Notes: a model not told the origin generated them from the sequence alone. A DNA stretch of 64,000 nucleotides from Faecalimonas sp. (GCA_020024645.1 JAHHTN010000001.1:46022-110021); one strand, 5' to 3'. Counted from the stretch's first letter, positions 1 to 8,016 are shown. Made by a program: numbers and translations.

Positions 1-219
1 TTATCCCTGTTGGTTAATATTGTCTCAAATTGGGAAGTATCTTTACTTCCAGTCACGAAACATGTGACCTTTCCCGGAAATGACACCGGGTATTATAAGC
101 AATATACATCGGAGAATGATTTCCCTGTATATTAATAGTATCTACACACCGCCTGGTGTGTCCATACTACAGCCGCCTAATTAAGTTTGTGCTACTACGC
201 ACAAAATCGACAACGATAA
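1..219 (-). other. Hairpin-rich spacer between rpmJ and rpsM
   Basis: No protein-coding frame is supported here. The stretch lies downstream of rpmJ on the minus strand, where rpsM normally follows beyond the window edge. It is a row of short inverted repeats: arms 33-39/44-50 (7 bp, loop of 4), 73-77/86-90 (5 bp), 102-108/126-132 (7 bp), 145-150/155-160 (6 bp, loop of 4, extended by 137-141/164-168) and 187-192/199-204 (6 bp). None is followed by a T-run, so these are not ordinary terminators. A structured RNA acting in processing or ribosomal-protein feedback is an inference. Confidence 0.6.
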
Positions 220-333
220 TTATCCTTGTCTTTGTTTGTGTTTAGGATTTTCACAGATTACTCTGATGCTTCCTTTTCTTTTAATGATTTTGCATTTTTC
301 GCAAATTGGTTTAACTGATGATCTAACCTTCAC
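220..333 (-). CDS. rpmJ: Ribosomal protein L36 (37 aa, GTG start)
   Basis: L36 is the smallest protein of the large ribosomal subunit and binds 23S rRNA through a zinc ribbon. The 37-residue frame begins with GTG and reads VKVRSSVKPICEKC, giving the first CxxC pair. A further Cys follows (VICENPKHKQ), so the zinc-type Cys3-His set is present. A GGAGG ribosome binding site lies 7 nt upstream of the GTG. It is the first gene after the promoter at 414-443 and is typically co-transcribed with rpsM, rpsK, rpsD, rpoA and rplQ beyond the window. The length is exactly that of the family. Confidence 0.96.
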   Translation of the reverse strand: MKVRSSVKPICEKCKIIKRKGSIRVICENPKHKQRQG

Positions 334-413
334 GTCAAATCCTCCTTTCATCCACTGCTCTGCCTACATTGATTACCGTTTATTTGCAACTCTATCAAAA
401 CAGTTCGCTCTAT

Positions 414-443
414 ATTATAGCATTCTGTCCATCTAAAAGTCAA
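414..443 (-). promoter_or_regulatory. Sigma-A promoter for rpmJ and downstream genes
   Basis: On the minus strand a -35 TTGACT (443-438) and a perfect -10 TATAAT (419-414) are separated by 18 nt. It sits just downstream of the infA stop, so transcription would begin near 407 and give rpmJ a leader of about 70 nt. This suggests that the alpha-operon part (rpmJ-rpsM onward) can be transcribed independently of the S10 promoter. Confidence 0.8.
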
Positions 444-450
444 TACTTTT

Positions 451-669
451 TTATTTATCTCTCCAGATAATTCTTCCTTTAGATAAATCATATGGAGATA
501 ATTCTAATGTTACTTTATCTCCTGGTAAAATTTTAATGAAATTCATACGAAGTTTTCCACTAATGTGCGCTAACACTTGGTGTCCATTTTCCAATTCTAC
601 CTGAAACATTGCGTTTGGCAACTTTTCTACTACTGTTCCTTCAATTTCAATTACATCAGCTTTTGACAT
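451..669 (-). CDS. infA: Translation initiation factor IF-1
   Basis: IF-1 occupies the ribosomal A site during initiation and stimulates IF-2 and IF-3. The 72-residue protein is one OB fold and has the family signature: MSKADVIEIEGTV at the start, HISGKLRMNFI in the middle and LSKGRIIWR at the end. Length matches the usual 72 aa. It follows the KOW-domain gene by one base and is the last gene before the internal promoter at 414-443. A purine-rich ribosome binding site (GGAGG) precedes the ATG. It belongs to the conserved secY-adk-map-KOW-infA-rpmJ string of Clostridia. Confidence 0.97.
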   Translation of the reverse strand: MSKADVIEIEGTVVEKLPNAMFQVELENGHQVLAHISGKLRMNFIKILPGDKVTLELSPYDLSKGRIIWRDK

Positions 670-670
670 T

Positions 671-922
671 TTATGCTTCCTCCCTATTATATAATTTTAA
701 AATTCGTTTAATGGCTACATTGTCTGTCACAGGTATATCTTTATTTATTTCTCTGATAATCTGTACATGTTTATATTTTTTCTTTTTTGGCTTCTCAAGC
801 GTTCGTATTCTTCCATCAGCCAAATATACATATGAATTATCCATATCAATCAATACATATACATTTTCTTTATCATGTCCTGCTTTTGACTTCGCCAGCA
901 TTCCTACTTCAAATCTTTCCAT
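671..922 (-). CDS. KOW-domain RNA-binding protein
   Basis: This 83-residue basic protein resembles the KOW-domain proteins (L14e/L6e/L27e-like) found between map and infA in many Clostridia. The N-terminal half (VGMLAKSKAGHD, then VYVLIDMDNSYVYLADG) fits a KOW beta-barrel. The C-terminal half is a lysine-rich helix-prone tail (KPKKKKYKHVQ). It is likely to bind RNA, possibly the ribosome, but its precise role is not known to me. It is packed 11 nt after map and 1 nt before infA, so it is translated as part of the ribosomal operon. Confidence 0.85.
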   Translation of the reverse strand: MERFEVGMLAKSKAGHDKENVYVLIDMDNSYVYLADGRIRTLEKPKKKKYKHVQIIREINKDIPVTDNVAIKRILKLYNREEA

Positions 923-933
923 AGTAATTTCCT

Positions 934-1689
934 TTACTTTAATAAGGTCAATAACTTCGGTTCATTTTCTGTAATCAGCACCGTATTTTCGTAATGCGCA
1001 GATAAAGAGCCATCCCTTGTAACTACTGTCCAATCATCATTAAGCCAATCCACTTGATAATTTCCCGCATTTATCATCGGCTCGATTGCCAGTGTCATTC
1101 CGGCACGTAGTTTCATCCCTTTTCTGTTCATCTCATAATTCGGTATTTCAGGTGCTTCATGCAGATTTACGCCTATTCCATGTCCACACAAATCGCGAAC
1201 AACTCCGAACCCTCTTTCTTTTGCATATCTGCCTATCGCTGCCGAAATTTCAAATAGGTAATGTCCTTCTTTCGCATATTTAATGCCTTCAAAGAAAGAT
1301 TCTCTTGTTACCTTGATCAATTCTTTTGCATCTTTATTTATTTCCCCGATGCCATGGGTTCTTGCTGCATCGGAATGGTATCCCTTATAAATAACTCCTG
1401 CATCAATTCCTACAATATCGCCTTCTTGTAAAATACGTTTGCTGCTCGGAATTCCGTGGACTACTTCATCATTTACAGAAACGCATATAGATGCTGGATA
1501 CCCGTTGTAATTTAGAAAAGAAGGGATACAGCCATAACTTCTAATTACTTCTTCTCCCAACCGATCAATATCCAATGTTGTCATTCCCGGATGCAATGCC
1601 TTCTCAATTTCTTCATGTACGATTGCAAGTATTCTTCCTGCCTCCGTCATTAATTCTATTTCCCTTGCGGATTTTATCGATACAGGCAT
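934..1689 (-). CDS. map: Methionine aminopeptidase type I
   Basis: Removes the initiator methionine from nascent proteins as a two-metal hydrolase. The 251-residue protein has the five metal ligands in order: Asp in GIDAG, Asp in HSDAAR, His in GHGIGVNLHE, Glu in AIEPM and Glu in SAHYENT. There is no N-terminal zinc-finger extension, so it is the short type Ia form usual in Firmicutes. It follows adk by 4 nt and precedes the KOW gene by 11 nt, the standard order at the end of the spc operon. Nothing unusual is seen in it. Confidence 0.97.
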   Translation of the reverse strand: MPVSIKSAREIELMTEAGRILAIVHEEIEKALHPGMTTLDIDRLGEEVIRSYGCIPSFLNYNGYPASICVSVNDEVVHGIPSSKRILQEGDIVGIDAGVIYKGYHSDAARTHGIGEINKDAKELIKVTRESFFEGIKYAKEGHYLFEISAAIGRYAKERGFGVVRDLCGHGIGVNLHEAPEIPNYEMNRKGMKLRAGMTLAIEPMINAGNYQVDWLNDDWTVVTRDGSLSAHYENTVLITENEPKLLTLLK

Positions 1690-1693
1690 ATTC

Positions 1694-2338
1694 TTATTCT
1701 CCTAGAATTCTTACAATTGCTTTAAATACATCTTCTAAATCCACTGTTCCATCAACTTCTACAAGGATATTCTTATCTGTATAATATTGGATAAGTGGCT
1801 GTGTCTGTTCATGATATACTCTGAGGCGTTTTAGAACTGTTTCCGGTTTGTCATCATCTCTTAAAATCAATTCTCCACCGCAAGTATCACAAATATTTTC
1901 TTCTTTTGTTGGTGCGTGTACAATATGATATGTTGCCCCACATCCAACACAAGCTCTTCTACCTGACATACGATTTACAATGTTCGCATCTGGAACTTCT
2001 ACATTAATTGCATAATCCATTTTTTCTCCCAATTTAGCAAGTGCCTTATCCAATGCATCTGCTTGTGGAATTGTTCTTGGGAATCCATCTAATACATATC
2101 CGTTCTTACAGTCTTCTTGTTGTACACGATCTACCACTAAATCAACAACCAATTCATCTGGAACAAGAAGTCCTTCATCCATATATGTCTTTGCTTTTTT
2201 TCCTAATTCTGTTCCATTTTTAATATTGGCTCTAAAAATGTCTCCTGTAGAAATATGTGGAATGCCATATTTTTCAGCAATTTTTTTTGCCTGTGTACCT
2301 TTTCCTGCTCCTGGAGCCCCCAGCATAATAATCTTCAT
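1694..2338 (-). CDS. adk: Adenylate kinase, zinc-lid type
   Basis: Interconverts ATP + AMP and 2 ADP. From the chosen ATG the protein has 214 residues. The P-loop GAPGAGKGT is at 7-15, DGFPRT at 84-89, and a LID domain carries Cys130, Cys133, Cys150 and Cys153, the four-cysteine zinc site of many Gram-positive enzymes. An upstream GTG would add MRRRM, but those Arg codons are the AGGAGGA ribosome binding site itself. The ATG at 2338 has ideal spacing and gives the conserved MKIIMLGAPG start. It lies between secY and map as usual. Confidence 0.96.
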   Translation of the reverse strand: MKIIMLGAPGAGKGTQAKKIAEKYGIPHISTGDIFRANIKNGTELGKKAKTYMDEGLLVPDELVVDLVVDRVQQEDCKNGYVLDGFPRTIPQADALDKALAKLGEKMDYAINVEVPDANIVNRMSGRRACVGCGATYHIVHAPTKEENICDTCGGELILRDDDKPETVLKRLRVYHEQTQPLIQYYTDKNILVEVDGTVDLEDVFKAIVRILGE

Positions 2339-2392
2339 CATTCTCCTCCTCACTATGAGTTACATGATTTTATAAAAATGTCCGTATAGCAT

Positions 2393-2441
2393 TTTAGTGT
2401 TCTGCATCAACCCGATATACAAGCTGACACAGGACACTAAA
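2393..2441 (-). other. Stem-loop in the secY-adk spacer
   Basis: Arms 2393-2404 and 2430-2441 are complementary over 12 positions with one G-T wobble, enclosing a 25-nt loop. It lies just after the secY stop. Only A/T-mixed sequence follows and there is no uridine tract, so a terminator is unlikely. An mRNA processing or stabilising element between secY and adk is possible. Confidence 0.5.
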
Positions 2442-2444
2442 TAA

Positions 2445-3761
2445 TTAATTATTTAAGAAACCTTTATAATTACGTACAAGCATTTGAGATTCAACCTGTT
2501 TCAAAGTTTCTAATACAACACCTACAATAATAATAAGTGATGTGCCTGCAAATGAAACATTTGCTCCCAACCATCCATTAAATACGAATGGAATTACTTG
2601 AACAATTACAAGTCCTACTGCTCCGATAAAGATAATATAATTTAAAATCTTTGTCAGATATTCAACTGTTGGTTTTCCAGGACGAATTCCCGGAACAAAC
2701 CCACCGCTCTTTTTCATATTATTTGCAATTTCTAATGGATTAAATGTAATCGACGTATAGAAATATGCAAATACAATAGTAAGTACGATATAAAGTACTA
2801 ATCCCCAAGAATATTTTAAGTTTTCTGGATTACACCAGTTATTTGAAGATAATCCTTTTAAAATCTCACTTCCAATTCCACTGCCATTACCTTTTCCTAA
2901 AAATCCAGCAATAACAACTGGAGTTTGCATTAATGAGGAAGCAAAAATTACCGGAACTACACCGGCAGTATTCACTTTTAATGGAATAAATGTAGATTGT
3001 CCACCTACGTTCTTTCTTCCCTGTACTTTTTGTGAATACTGAACTGAAATCTTTCTTTGTCCGTCTTGAAGAATAATTACAAAAATAACTACCATAAGTA
3101 AAATTGCTAAAATAATTAATCCTGCAAGACCTGCTTTAGCAAGTGATTTGCCTTTCATAAATTTTGTGTAAAGTGTCATAAAATCACTAGGCATACGTGA
3201 AATAATATTAATCAACAACACGATAGAAATACCATTTCCGATTCCTTTTTCTGTAATTCTTTCACCAACCCACATAAGAAATGCCGAACCTGCTGTTAAT
3301 GTTAATACAGCAACTGCTACATTTACAAAGTTATATTTTACAAGTAATCCACTTCTTCCAAAACCAACTGACATTGCTGTTGATTCAACTAAAGCAAGAA
3401 CTACTGTCACATAACGTGTAATTGAAGCAATTTTCTTCCTTCCATCTTCTCCATCTTTTTGCATTTCTTCCAATTTCGGAATAGCAATTGTAAGAAGTTG
3501 CATAATAATTGATGAAGTAATATATGGAGTAATACTCAACGCAAAAATCGACATTCTCTCCAACGAACCACCTGTAAACGCGCTGAAAAAGTTGAATGCT
3601 TCACCTGTTTGACTTTTGAAAAAATTCTGAATATATGTTGGGTCAACTCCCGGAGTTGGTAAAATTGACCCTATTCTGATAACGAGTAACATTAGAAACG
3701 TATAAAAAATACGTTTTCTAACATCCTCAATCTGAAAAGCCCTACGGAATGTCTTAAGCAA
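2445..3761 (-). CDS. secY: Preprotein translocase subunit SecY
   Basis: Central channel of the Sec translocon in the cytoplasmic membrane. The 438-residue protein shows ten hydrophobic segments and typical landmarks: LPTPGVDP after the first membrane span, AFNFFSAFTGGSLERMSIFALSITPYI as the TM2 region, and the C-terminal cytoplasmic loop GGFVPGIRPGKPT that contacts SecA and the ribosome. It begins directly after the rplO stop codon, so translation is probably coupled to rplO. Partner subunit SecG is encoded at 51573-51815. Length and motif order are normal. Confidence 0.97.
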   Translation of the reverse strand: MLKTFRRAFQIEDVRKRIFYTFLMLLVIRIGSILPTPGVDPTYIQNFFKSQTGEAFNFFSAFTGGSLERMSIFALSITPYITSSIIMQLLTIAIPKLEEMQKDGEDGRKKIASITRYVTVVLALVESTAMSVGFGRSGLLVKYNFVNVAVAVLTLTAGSAFLMWVGERITEKGIGNGISIVLLINIISRMPSDFMTLYTKFMKGKSLAKAGLAGLIILAILLMVVIFVIILQDGQRKISVQYSQKVQGRKNVGGQSTFIPLKVNTAGVVPVIFASSLMQTPVVIAGFLGKGNGSGIGSEILKGLSSNNWCNPENLKYSWGLVLYIVLTIVFAYFYTSITFNPLEIANNMKKSGGFVPGIRPGKPTVEYLTKILNYIIFIGAVGLVIVQVIPFVFNGWLGANVSFAGTSLIIIVGVVLETLKQVESQMLVRNYKGFLNN

Positions 3762-4202
3762 TTAGATCACCTCTGCTTTTCCACCAAGAGCTTCAATTTT
3801 CTCTACTGCAGATGCACTAAAAGCATTTGCCTGAACTGTAAGCTTCTTAGTTAATTCTCCATTACCAAGAATTTTTACTCCATCTCTAGGATTTTTTACA
3901 ATCCCTGCTTCGATAAGTGTTTCAATTGAAACCACTGTATCGTTATCAAATGCTTCTAAAGCATCTACATTAATACCAATAATTTCTTTTGTGTTTCTGT
4001 TAGTGAAACCTCTTTTTGGTATTCTTCTGTATAATGGCATCTGTCCACCTTCAAAGCCTGGTCTTGTGCCGCCTGAACGTGCTTTCTGACCTTTGTGTCC
4101 TTTTCCCGCTGTTTTGCCGTTTCCAGAACCATGTCCACGACCTCTTCTGAAATTATCACTGTGTTTTGACCCATCTGCAGGTCTTAAATTTGATAAGTTC
4201 AT
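3762..4202 (-). CDS. rplO: Ribosomal protein L15
   Basis: Large-subunit protein that binds 23S rRNA late in assembly. The 146-residue sequence has the characteristic long basic Gly-rich N-terminal extension (RRGRGHGSGNGKTAGKGHKGQ) and the globular C-terminal domain ending in ALGGKAEVI. It lies 22 nt after rpmD and abuts secY with no gap, the standard spc-operon order. A GGAGGTG ribosome binding site precedes the ATG. Nothing atypical is seen. Confidence 0.97.
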   Translation of the reverse strand: MNLSNLRPADGSKHSDNFRRGRGHGSGNGKTAGKGHKGQKARSGGTRPGFEGGQMPLYRRIPKRGFTNRNTKEIIGINVDALEAFDNDTVVSIETLIEAGIVKNPRDGVKILGNGELTKKLTVQANAFSASAVEKIEALGGKAEVI

Positions 4203-4224
4203 CGTGACACCTCCTTATCCAATA

Positions 4225-4404
4225 TTAAACTTCTTCTACTTTTACTAAATGTCTTACCTGTTGTACCATTCCTCTTGTTGCAGCGTTATCAGGTAATTCA
4301 ACTGTTTTGTTTACCTTTTTTAACCCTAACGCTTCAACTGTTTTTTTGTGTTTTGGTACAGCACCGATTGTAGATTTTACTAATGTGATTTTTAAATTTG
4401 CCAT
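4225..4404 (-). CDS. rpmD: Ribosomal protein L30
   Basis: Small-type L30 of the large ribosomal subunit, 59 residues from the chosen start. The family pattern LVKSTIGAVPKHKKTVEALGL and the C-terminal RGMVQQVRHLVKV are present. A TTG two codons upstream would give MKMANLK, but the ATG at 4404 stands 9 nt from an AGGAGG site and gives the conserved MANLKITL beginning. It sits between rpsE and rplO. Confidence 0.95.
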   Translation of the reverse strand: MANLKITLVKSTIGAVPKHKKTVEALGLKKVNKTVELPDNAATRGMVQQVRHLVKVEEV

Positions 4405-4418
4405 TTTCAATCTCCTCC

Positions 4419-4928
4419 TTAGCCTAAGATTTCTTCAACAGATTTACCGCGAAGCTTAGCTACTTCTTCTGGAGTTTTAATTTGACTTAACCCATTAATT
4501 GTAGCAAGTACTACGTTTTGTTTATTGTTAGAACCTAATGATTTAGTACGGATATTTTTGATACCTGCAAGTTCGATTACCGCACGTGCTGGACCCCCAG
4601 CGATAACTCCAGTACCTTCTGGAGCTTTTTTAAGTAATACGGATGCACTACCGAATTTACCAATTAAATCATGTGTTACACTATTGTGTTCATCTAATGC
4701 AACTGTTACCATTTTTTTCATTGCATCTTCTTTTCCTTTACGAATTGCTTCAGGAATTTCTGCTGCTTTTCCTAAACCTGCACCAACATGGCCATTTCCA
4801 TCGCCAACAACTACTAAAGCTGTGAATCTGAAGTTACGACCACCTTTAACAACTTTGGTTACACGTTTGATTGATACCACTTTTTCTGTTAGTTCTAATT
4901 GACTAGCATCAATACGATTTTGTTTCAT
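4419..4928 (-). CDS. rpsE: Ribosomal protein S5
   Basis: Small-subunit protein near the mRNA entrance, involved in decoding accuracy and mRNA unwinding. The 169 residues comprise the S5 double-stranded RNA-binding domain (VVKGGRNFRFTALVVVGDGNGHVG) and the C-terminal ribosomal-fold domain (GVIAGGPARAVIELAGI, then KSLGSNN). It is preceded by rplR and followed 8 nt later by rpmD. Length is normal and the start is supported by a GGAGGAG sequence. Confidence 0.97.
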   Translation of the reverse strand: MKQNRIDASQLELTEKVVSIKRVTKVVKGGRNFRFTALVVVGDGNGHVGAGLGKAAEIPEAIRKGKEDAMKKMVTVALDEHNSVTHDLIGKFGSASVLLKKAPEGTGVIAGGPARAVIELAGIKNIRTKSLGSNNKQNVVLATINGLSQIKTPEEVAKLRGKSVEEILG

Positions 4929-4942
4929 GTGTGTTCCTCCTC

Positions 4943-5311
4943 CTAGAATTCTAATCCAGCTTCTCTAGCTGCATCTGCTAACGCTTTGATTTTTCCTTGG
5001 TATATAAAGCCGCCTCTATCAAAGACAACAGTATTAATACCTTTTTCAATTGCTCTTTTAGCAATTACTGTTCCTAAGTATGCTGCTGCATCAACGTTGT
5101 TAGTTTTTTCTAATTCTGCTTTTACTTCTTTCTGAAGAGTAGATGCTGAAACTAGAGTATTTCCAACTGTATCGTCAATAATTTGAGCATACATATGATT
5201 ATTACTTCTAAACACAGCTAAACGTGGTCTTTCAGCTGTACCGCTGAAACGGTTACGTAATTTTCTATGTTTGTTTACACGAACTTCGCTTCTTGATTTT
5301 TTACTAACCAT
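4943..5311 (-). CDS. rplR: Ribosomal protein L18
   Basis: Binds 5S rRNA together with L5 and helps dock it in the large subunit. From the ATG at 5311 the protein has 122 residues with motifs RKLRNRFSGTAERPRLAVFRSNNHMYAQIIDD and the C-terminal VVFDRGGFIYQGKIKALADAAREAGL, here cited as two landmarks. A GTG two codons upstream is possible, but the ATG is 9 nt from an AAGGAG site and gives the typical MVSKKSR start. It lies between rplF and rpsE. Confidence 0.95.
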   Translation of the reverse strand: MVSKKSRSEVRVNKHRKLRNRFSGTAERPRLAVFRSNNHMYAQIIDDTVGNTLVSASTLQKEVKAELEKTNNVDAAAYLGTVIAKRAIEKGINTVVFDRGGFIYQGKIKALADAAREAGLEF

Positions 5312-5328
5312 CTTCACACTCTCCTTAA

Positions 5329-5871
5329 TTATTTTTTACCAGTCTTACCAACTTTACGTCTGATAACTTCATCAGCATATTTAATACCTTTACCTTTATA
5401 TGGTTCAGGTCTTCTTTTATCTCTGATTTCAGCTGCGTATTGGCCTACTTTTTCTTTATCGATACCCTTTACAGTAATTTTGTTCTGTCCCTCAAGTACT
5501 GTTTCAACACCTTCTGGATCAGTCATTTCTACTGGATGTGAGTATCCTAAGTTTAATGTTAATTTGTTTCCTGATTTAGCTGCTCTGTAACCAACACCGT
5601 TTACTTCAAGAACTTTTTCATATCCCTGAGTAACACCAACAACCATGTTGTTGATTAATGTTCTTGTAAGACCATGTAAAGCTTTCATTCTTTTTAAATC
5701 ACTTGGTCTTGTTACTACAACTTCTTCGCCTTCTTTTTTAATTTCCATTTCTACTGGAAGTTCTCTTACAAGAGTTCCTTTAGGACCTGTTACAGTCACT
5801 TTGTTGTTTTCAGCGATTTCAACAGTTACTCCTGCTGGAATTGCTACTGGCAGTCTTCCTATACGTGACAT
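5329..5871 (-). CDS. rplF: Ribosomal protein L6
   Basis: Large-subunit protein near the GTPase centre. The 180 residues contain the two repeated L6 folds, beginning MSRIGRLPVAIPAGV and ending in the hallmark RRPEPYKGKGIKYADEVIRRK-type tail that binds 23S rRNA. It is separated from rpsH upstream by an unusually long folded spacer of 151 nt, whereas the gap to rplR is only 17 nt. This may give it partly independent regulation. Confidence 0.97.
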   Translation of the reverse strand: MSRIGRLPVAIPAGVTVEIAENNKVTVTGPKGTLVRELPVEMEIKKEGEEVVVTRPSDLKRMKALHGLTRTLINNMVVGVTQGYEKVLEVNGVGYRAAKSGNKLTLNLGYSHPVEMTDPEGVETVLEGQNKITVKGIDKEKVGQYAAEIRDKRRPEPYKGKGIKYADEVIRRKVGKTGKK

Positions 5872-6022
5872 ACCGTTACCTCCTACACTTAAATTTTCGG
5901 AAAAACTATAAGTTTCTCTGTTTTCAGTTGCATCGAGCTCTTAACTCGTTATTTATAGTAGTTCTTTTCACTAGGAACCATTCCAAGCACAAAGAACGAC
6001 CTCTCATTAAACTCTTTTCAAC
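5872..6022 (-). other. Folded 151-nt spacer between rpsH and rplF
   Basis: The spacer has no coding frame but can fold into two nested stem-loops. Arms 5905-5911/5953-5959 (7 bp) enclose 5934-5937/5945-5948 (4 bp). Arms 5961-5967/5991-5997 (7 bp) enclose 5974-5977/5981-5984 (4 bp). Spacers elsewhere in this operon are 4-30 nt, so the length itself is notable. A regulatory or processing RNA is inferred. Confidence 0.5.
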
Positions 6023-6424
6023 TTACCAAACGAATGCAAGTACTTCTCCACCTACGTTAAGTTTTCTTGCTTCTTTATCTGTAATAACACCTTGGTTTGT
6101 TGAAATAATTGCTGTTCCAAGTCCACCTAATACTCTAGGAAGTTCATCTCTGTTCGCATATACACGAAGACCTGGTTTTGAAATTCTCTTAAGACCTGAA
6201 ATAACTTTTTCATTTTTGTCAGCACCGTATTTTAATGTGATGTGGATTGTTTTAAAACATCCATCTTCTACGATGTCATATTTTGCAATGTATCCTTCAT
6301 TGAAAAGAATATCAGCAATAGCGATTTTCATTTTAGATGCTGGAACATCTACTGTATCATGTTTAGCAGTATTTGCATTACGAATTCTTGTAAGCATATC
6401 TGCAATTGGATCACTCATAGTCAT
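6023..6424 (-). CDS. rpsH: Ribosomal protein S8
   Basis: Primary 16S rRNA-binding protein of the central domain. In E. coli it is also the translational repressor of the spc operon. The 133-residue sequence begins MTMSDPIADMLTRIRN and ends with the conserved RKLNVGGEVLAFVW, with STNQGVITDKEAR just before. The first ATG is used because it lies 9 nt from an AAGGAGG site. Both its flanking spacers are long and folded, which fits the possibility that S8 or a neighbour recognises them. That link is inference. Confidence 0.97.
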   Translation of the reverse strand: MTMSDPIADMLTRIRNANTAKHDTVDVPASKMKIAIADILFNEGYIAKYDIVEDGCFKTIHITLKYGADKNEKVISGLKRISKPGLRVYANRDELPRVLGGLGTAIISTNQGVITDKEARKLNVGGEVLAFVW

Positions 6425-6536
6425 TTGAAGTTGCCTCCTTTTTCTTTACCTTTATTGTTACATCCTTCAGATGTAGTCGGTATAACCGACCACTTCTACT
6501 ACGGATATCCTAGTTTTCACTAAGTTGCTTCTACTT
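6425..6536 (-). other. Folded 112-nt spacer between rpsZ and rpsH
   Basis: Two clean hairpins stand back to back: arms 6459-6464/6470-6475 (6 bp, loop of 5) and 6476-6481/6485-6490 (6 bp, loop of 3). They end about 30 nt upstream of the rpsH ribosome binding site. No coding frame or terminator-type T-run is present. Confidence 0.5.
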
Positions 6537-6722
6537 CTACCAAGAAGCTTTTTTTACTCCAGGGATCTGTCCCTTATATGCTAATTCACGGAAGCAAACT
6601 CTGCAAATTCCGTATTTTCTTAAATATGCGTGTGGACGTCCACAAATTTTACAACGATTATACTCTCTAGTAGAGAATTTTTGTTTACGTTGTTGTTTAA
6701 TTTTCATAGATGTTTTTGCCAT
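6537..6722 (-). CDS. rpsZ: Ribosomal protein S14, zinc-binding type
   Basis: Small-subunit head protein required for late 30S assembly. The 61-residue form is the short zinc-containing paralogue, with CKICGRPH and CRVCFRE forming the four-cysteine site. It begins MAKTSMKIKQQRKQKFSTR, as in Bacillus rpsZ. It lies 17 nt after rplE. A complete zinc site implies it is the zinc-replete version. No zinc-independent S14 is seen in this window. Confidence 0.97.
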   Translation of the reverse strand: MAKTSMKIKQQRKQKFSTREYNRCKICGRPHAYLRKYGICRVCFRELAYKGQIPGVKKASW

Positions 6723-6739
6723 GAAATTGTTCCTCCCTA

Positions 6740-7279
6740 CTATTTTGTAAATGGCATATTGAACTGTGTCAATAATTCACGAGCTTCTTCGTCAGTTTTT
6801 GCTGTTGTAACAAAGATGATATCCATTCCTCTTACTTTATCGATTTTATCGTATTCGATTTCAGGGAAAATTAATTGTTCTTTAATTCCAAGAGCATAGT
6901 TACCTCTTCCATCAAATGCGTTAGGATTTACACCTCTAAAGTCACGTACACGAGGTAATGCAAGGTTGATTAAACGATCAACAAATTCATACATTTTTTC
7001 TCCTCTTAAAGTAACTTTACATCCAATAGCCATTCCTTCTCTAAGTTTGAAGTTCGCTACTGATTTTTTTGCTTTTGTAAGAACTGCTTTCTGTCCTGCA
7101 ATCTTTTCAAGGTCTGCTACAGCAGATTCTAACACTTTATGATTATCTTTTGCTTCACCAACACCCATGTTGATAACAACTTTATCAAGTTTTGGCACTT
7201 CCATAATATTTTTATAACCGAATTTTTTAATCATTGCGTCAACGATTTCATTCTGGTATGTTTCTTTAAGTCTACTCAA
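6740..7279 (-). CDS. rplE: Ribosomal protein L5
   Basis: Forms the central protuberance with 5S rRNA and L18 and contacts P-site tRNA. The 179 residues begin MSRLKETYQNEIVDAMIKKFGYKN and include the signature VVINMGVGEAKDN and the GVNPNAFDGRGNYALGIKEQ segment. Length is usual. The gene follows rplX by 23 nt and precedes rpsZ by 17 nt. Confidence 0.97.
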   Translation of the reverse strand: MSRLKETYQNEIVDAMIKKFGYKNIMEVPKLDKVVINMGVGEAKDNHKVLESAVADLEKIAGQKAVLTKAKKSVANFKLREGMAIGCKVTLRGEKMYEFVDRLINLALPRVRDFRGVNPNAFDGRGNYALGIKEQLIFPEIEYDKIDKVRGMDIIFVTTAKTDEEARELLTQFNMPFTK

Positions 7280-7302
7280 AGTGATTTTCCTCCTTCCCTG
7301 AA

Positions 7303-7614
7303 TTAGTCGATAACTTCGCCTGTTGATTTTGCGAAACGTACTTTTTTATCTCCGTCCATTTTAAAGCCTACTCTTGTGGCTGTTCCTTTGTGAAGATACA
7401 TTACGTTAGAAGCATCAATAGGTCCTTCCTGGCGAACAATTCCACCATTCTGATTAGTCGCACTTGGTTTTGTGTGCTTTGTCAACATATTGACACCTTC
7501 AACTAATACTGTATTATCTTTTTTGTTTACAGCAATTACTTTGCCTTCTTTGTCTTTATCTTTTCCAGCGATCACTTTAACTGTATCACCTTTTTTAATT
7601 TTCATTGTTGACAT
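7303..7614 (-). CDS. rplX: Ribosomal protein L24
   Basis: Assembly initiator of the large subunit, binding domain I of 23S rRNA. The 103-residue protein carries a KOW motif near its N-terminus (KIKKGDTVKVIAGKDKDKEG) and the LTKHTKPSATNQNGGIVRQE segment typical of bacterial L24. The first ATG, 6 nt from AAGGAGGT, is preferred over the Met three codons later. It is directly downstream of rplN. Confidence 0.96.
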   Translation of the reverse strand: MSTMKIKKGDTVKVIAGKDKDKEGKVIAVNKKDNTVLVEGVNMLTKHTKPSATNQNGGIVRQEGPIDASNVMYLHKGTATRVGFKMDGDKKVRFAKSTGEVID

Positions 7615-7626
7615 ACAGGTACCTCC

Positions 7627-7995
7627 TTATAGTACTTCTGGAGCTAATGAAACAATTTTCATAAATTGTTTTTCACGAAGCTCTCTCGCTACTGGTCCAA
7701 AAATACGAGTTCCTTTTGGATTCTTGTCATCTTTAATAATTACAGCAGCATTTTCATCAAATCTGATGTAAGAACCGTCTTTACGACGTGTTTTATTTAC
7801 TGTACGAACAACTACAGCTTTTACTACATCACCTTTTTTAACAACGCCACCTGGTGTTGCGTCTTTAACAGAAGCAACGATTACATCACCAATGCTTGCA
7901 TATCTTCTAGTAGAACCACCTAATACACGGATGCAAAGTAATTCTTTAGCACCTGTATTGTCTGCTACTTTAAGTCTACTTTCTTGCTGTATCAT
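7627..7995 (-). CDS. rplN: Ribosomal protein L14
   Basis: Large-subunit protein at the interface, contacting 16S helix 14. The 122 residues begin with the conserved MIQQESRLKVADNTGAKELLCIRVLGG pattern (cited in part) and end GPVARELREKQFMKIVSLAPEVL. Length is exactly that of the family. The gene lies 21 nt after rpsQ and 12 nt before rplX in normal operon order. Confidence 0.97.
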   Translation of the reverse strand: MIQQESRLKVADNTGAKELLCIRVLGGSTRRYASIGDVIVASVKDATPGGVVKKGDVVKAVVVRTVNKTRRKDGSYIRFDENAAVIIKDDKNPKGTRIFGPVARELREKQFMKIVSLAPEVL

Positions 7996-8016
7996 GCAGG
8001 TAACCCTCCTTAAATA

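Noticed and set aside
1..219. CRISPR array or mobile repeat array in the hairpin-rich spacer
   Set aside because: The hairpins differ in sequence and spacing; there is no regularly repeated unit.
2338..2353. GTG start of adk giving MRRRM
   Set aside because: The arginine codons are the ribosome binding site of the real ATG.
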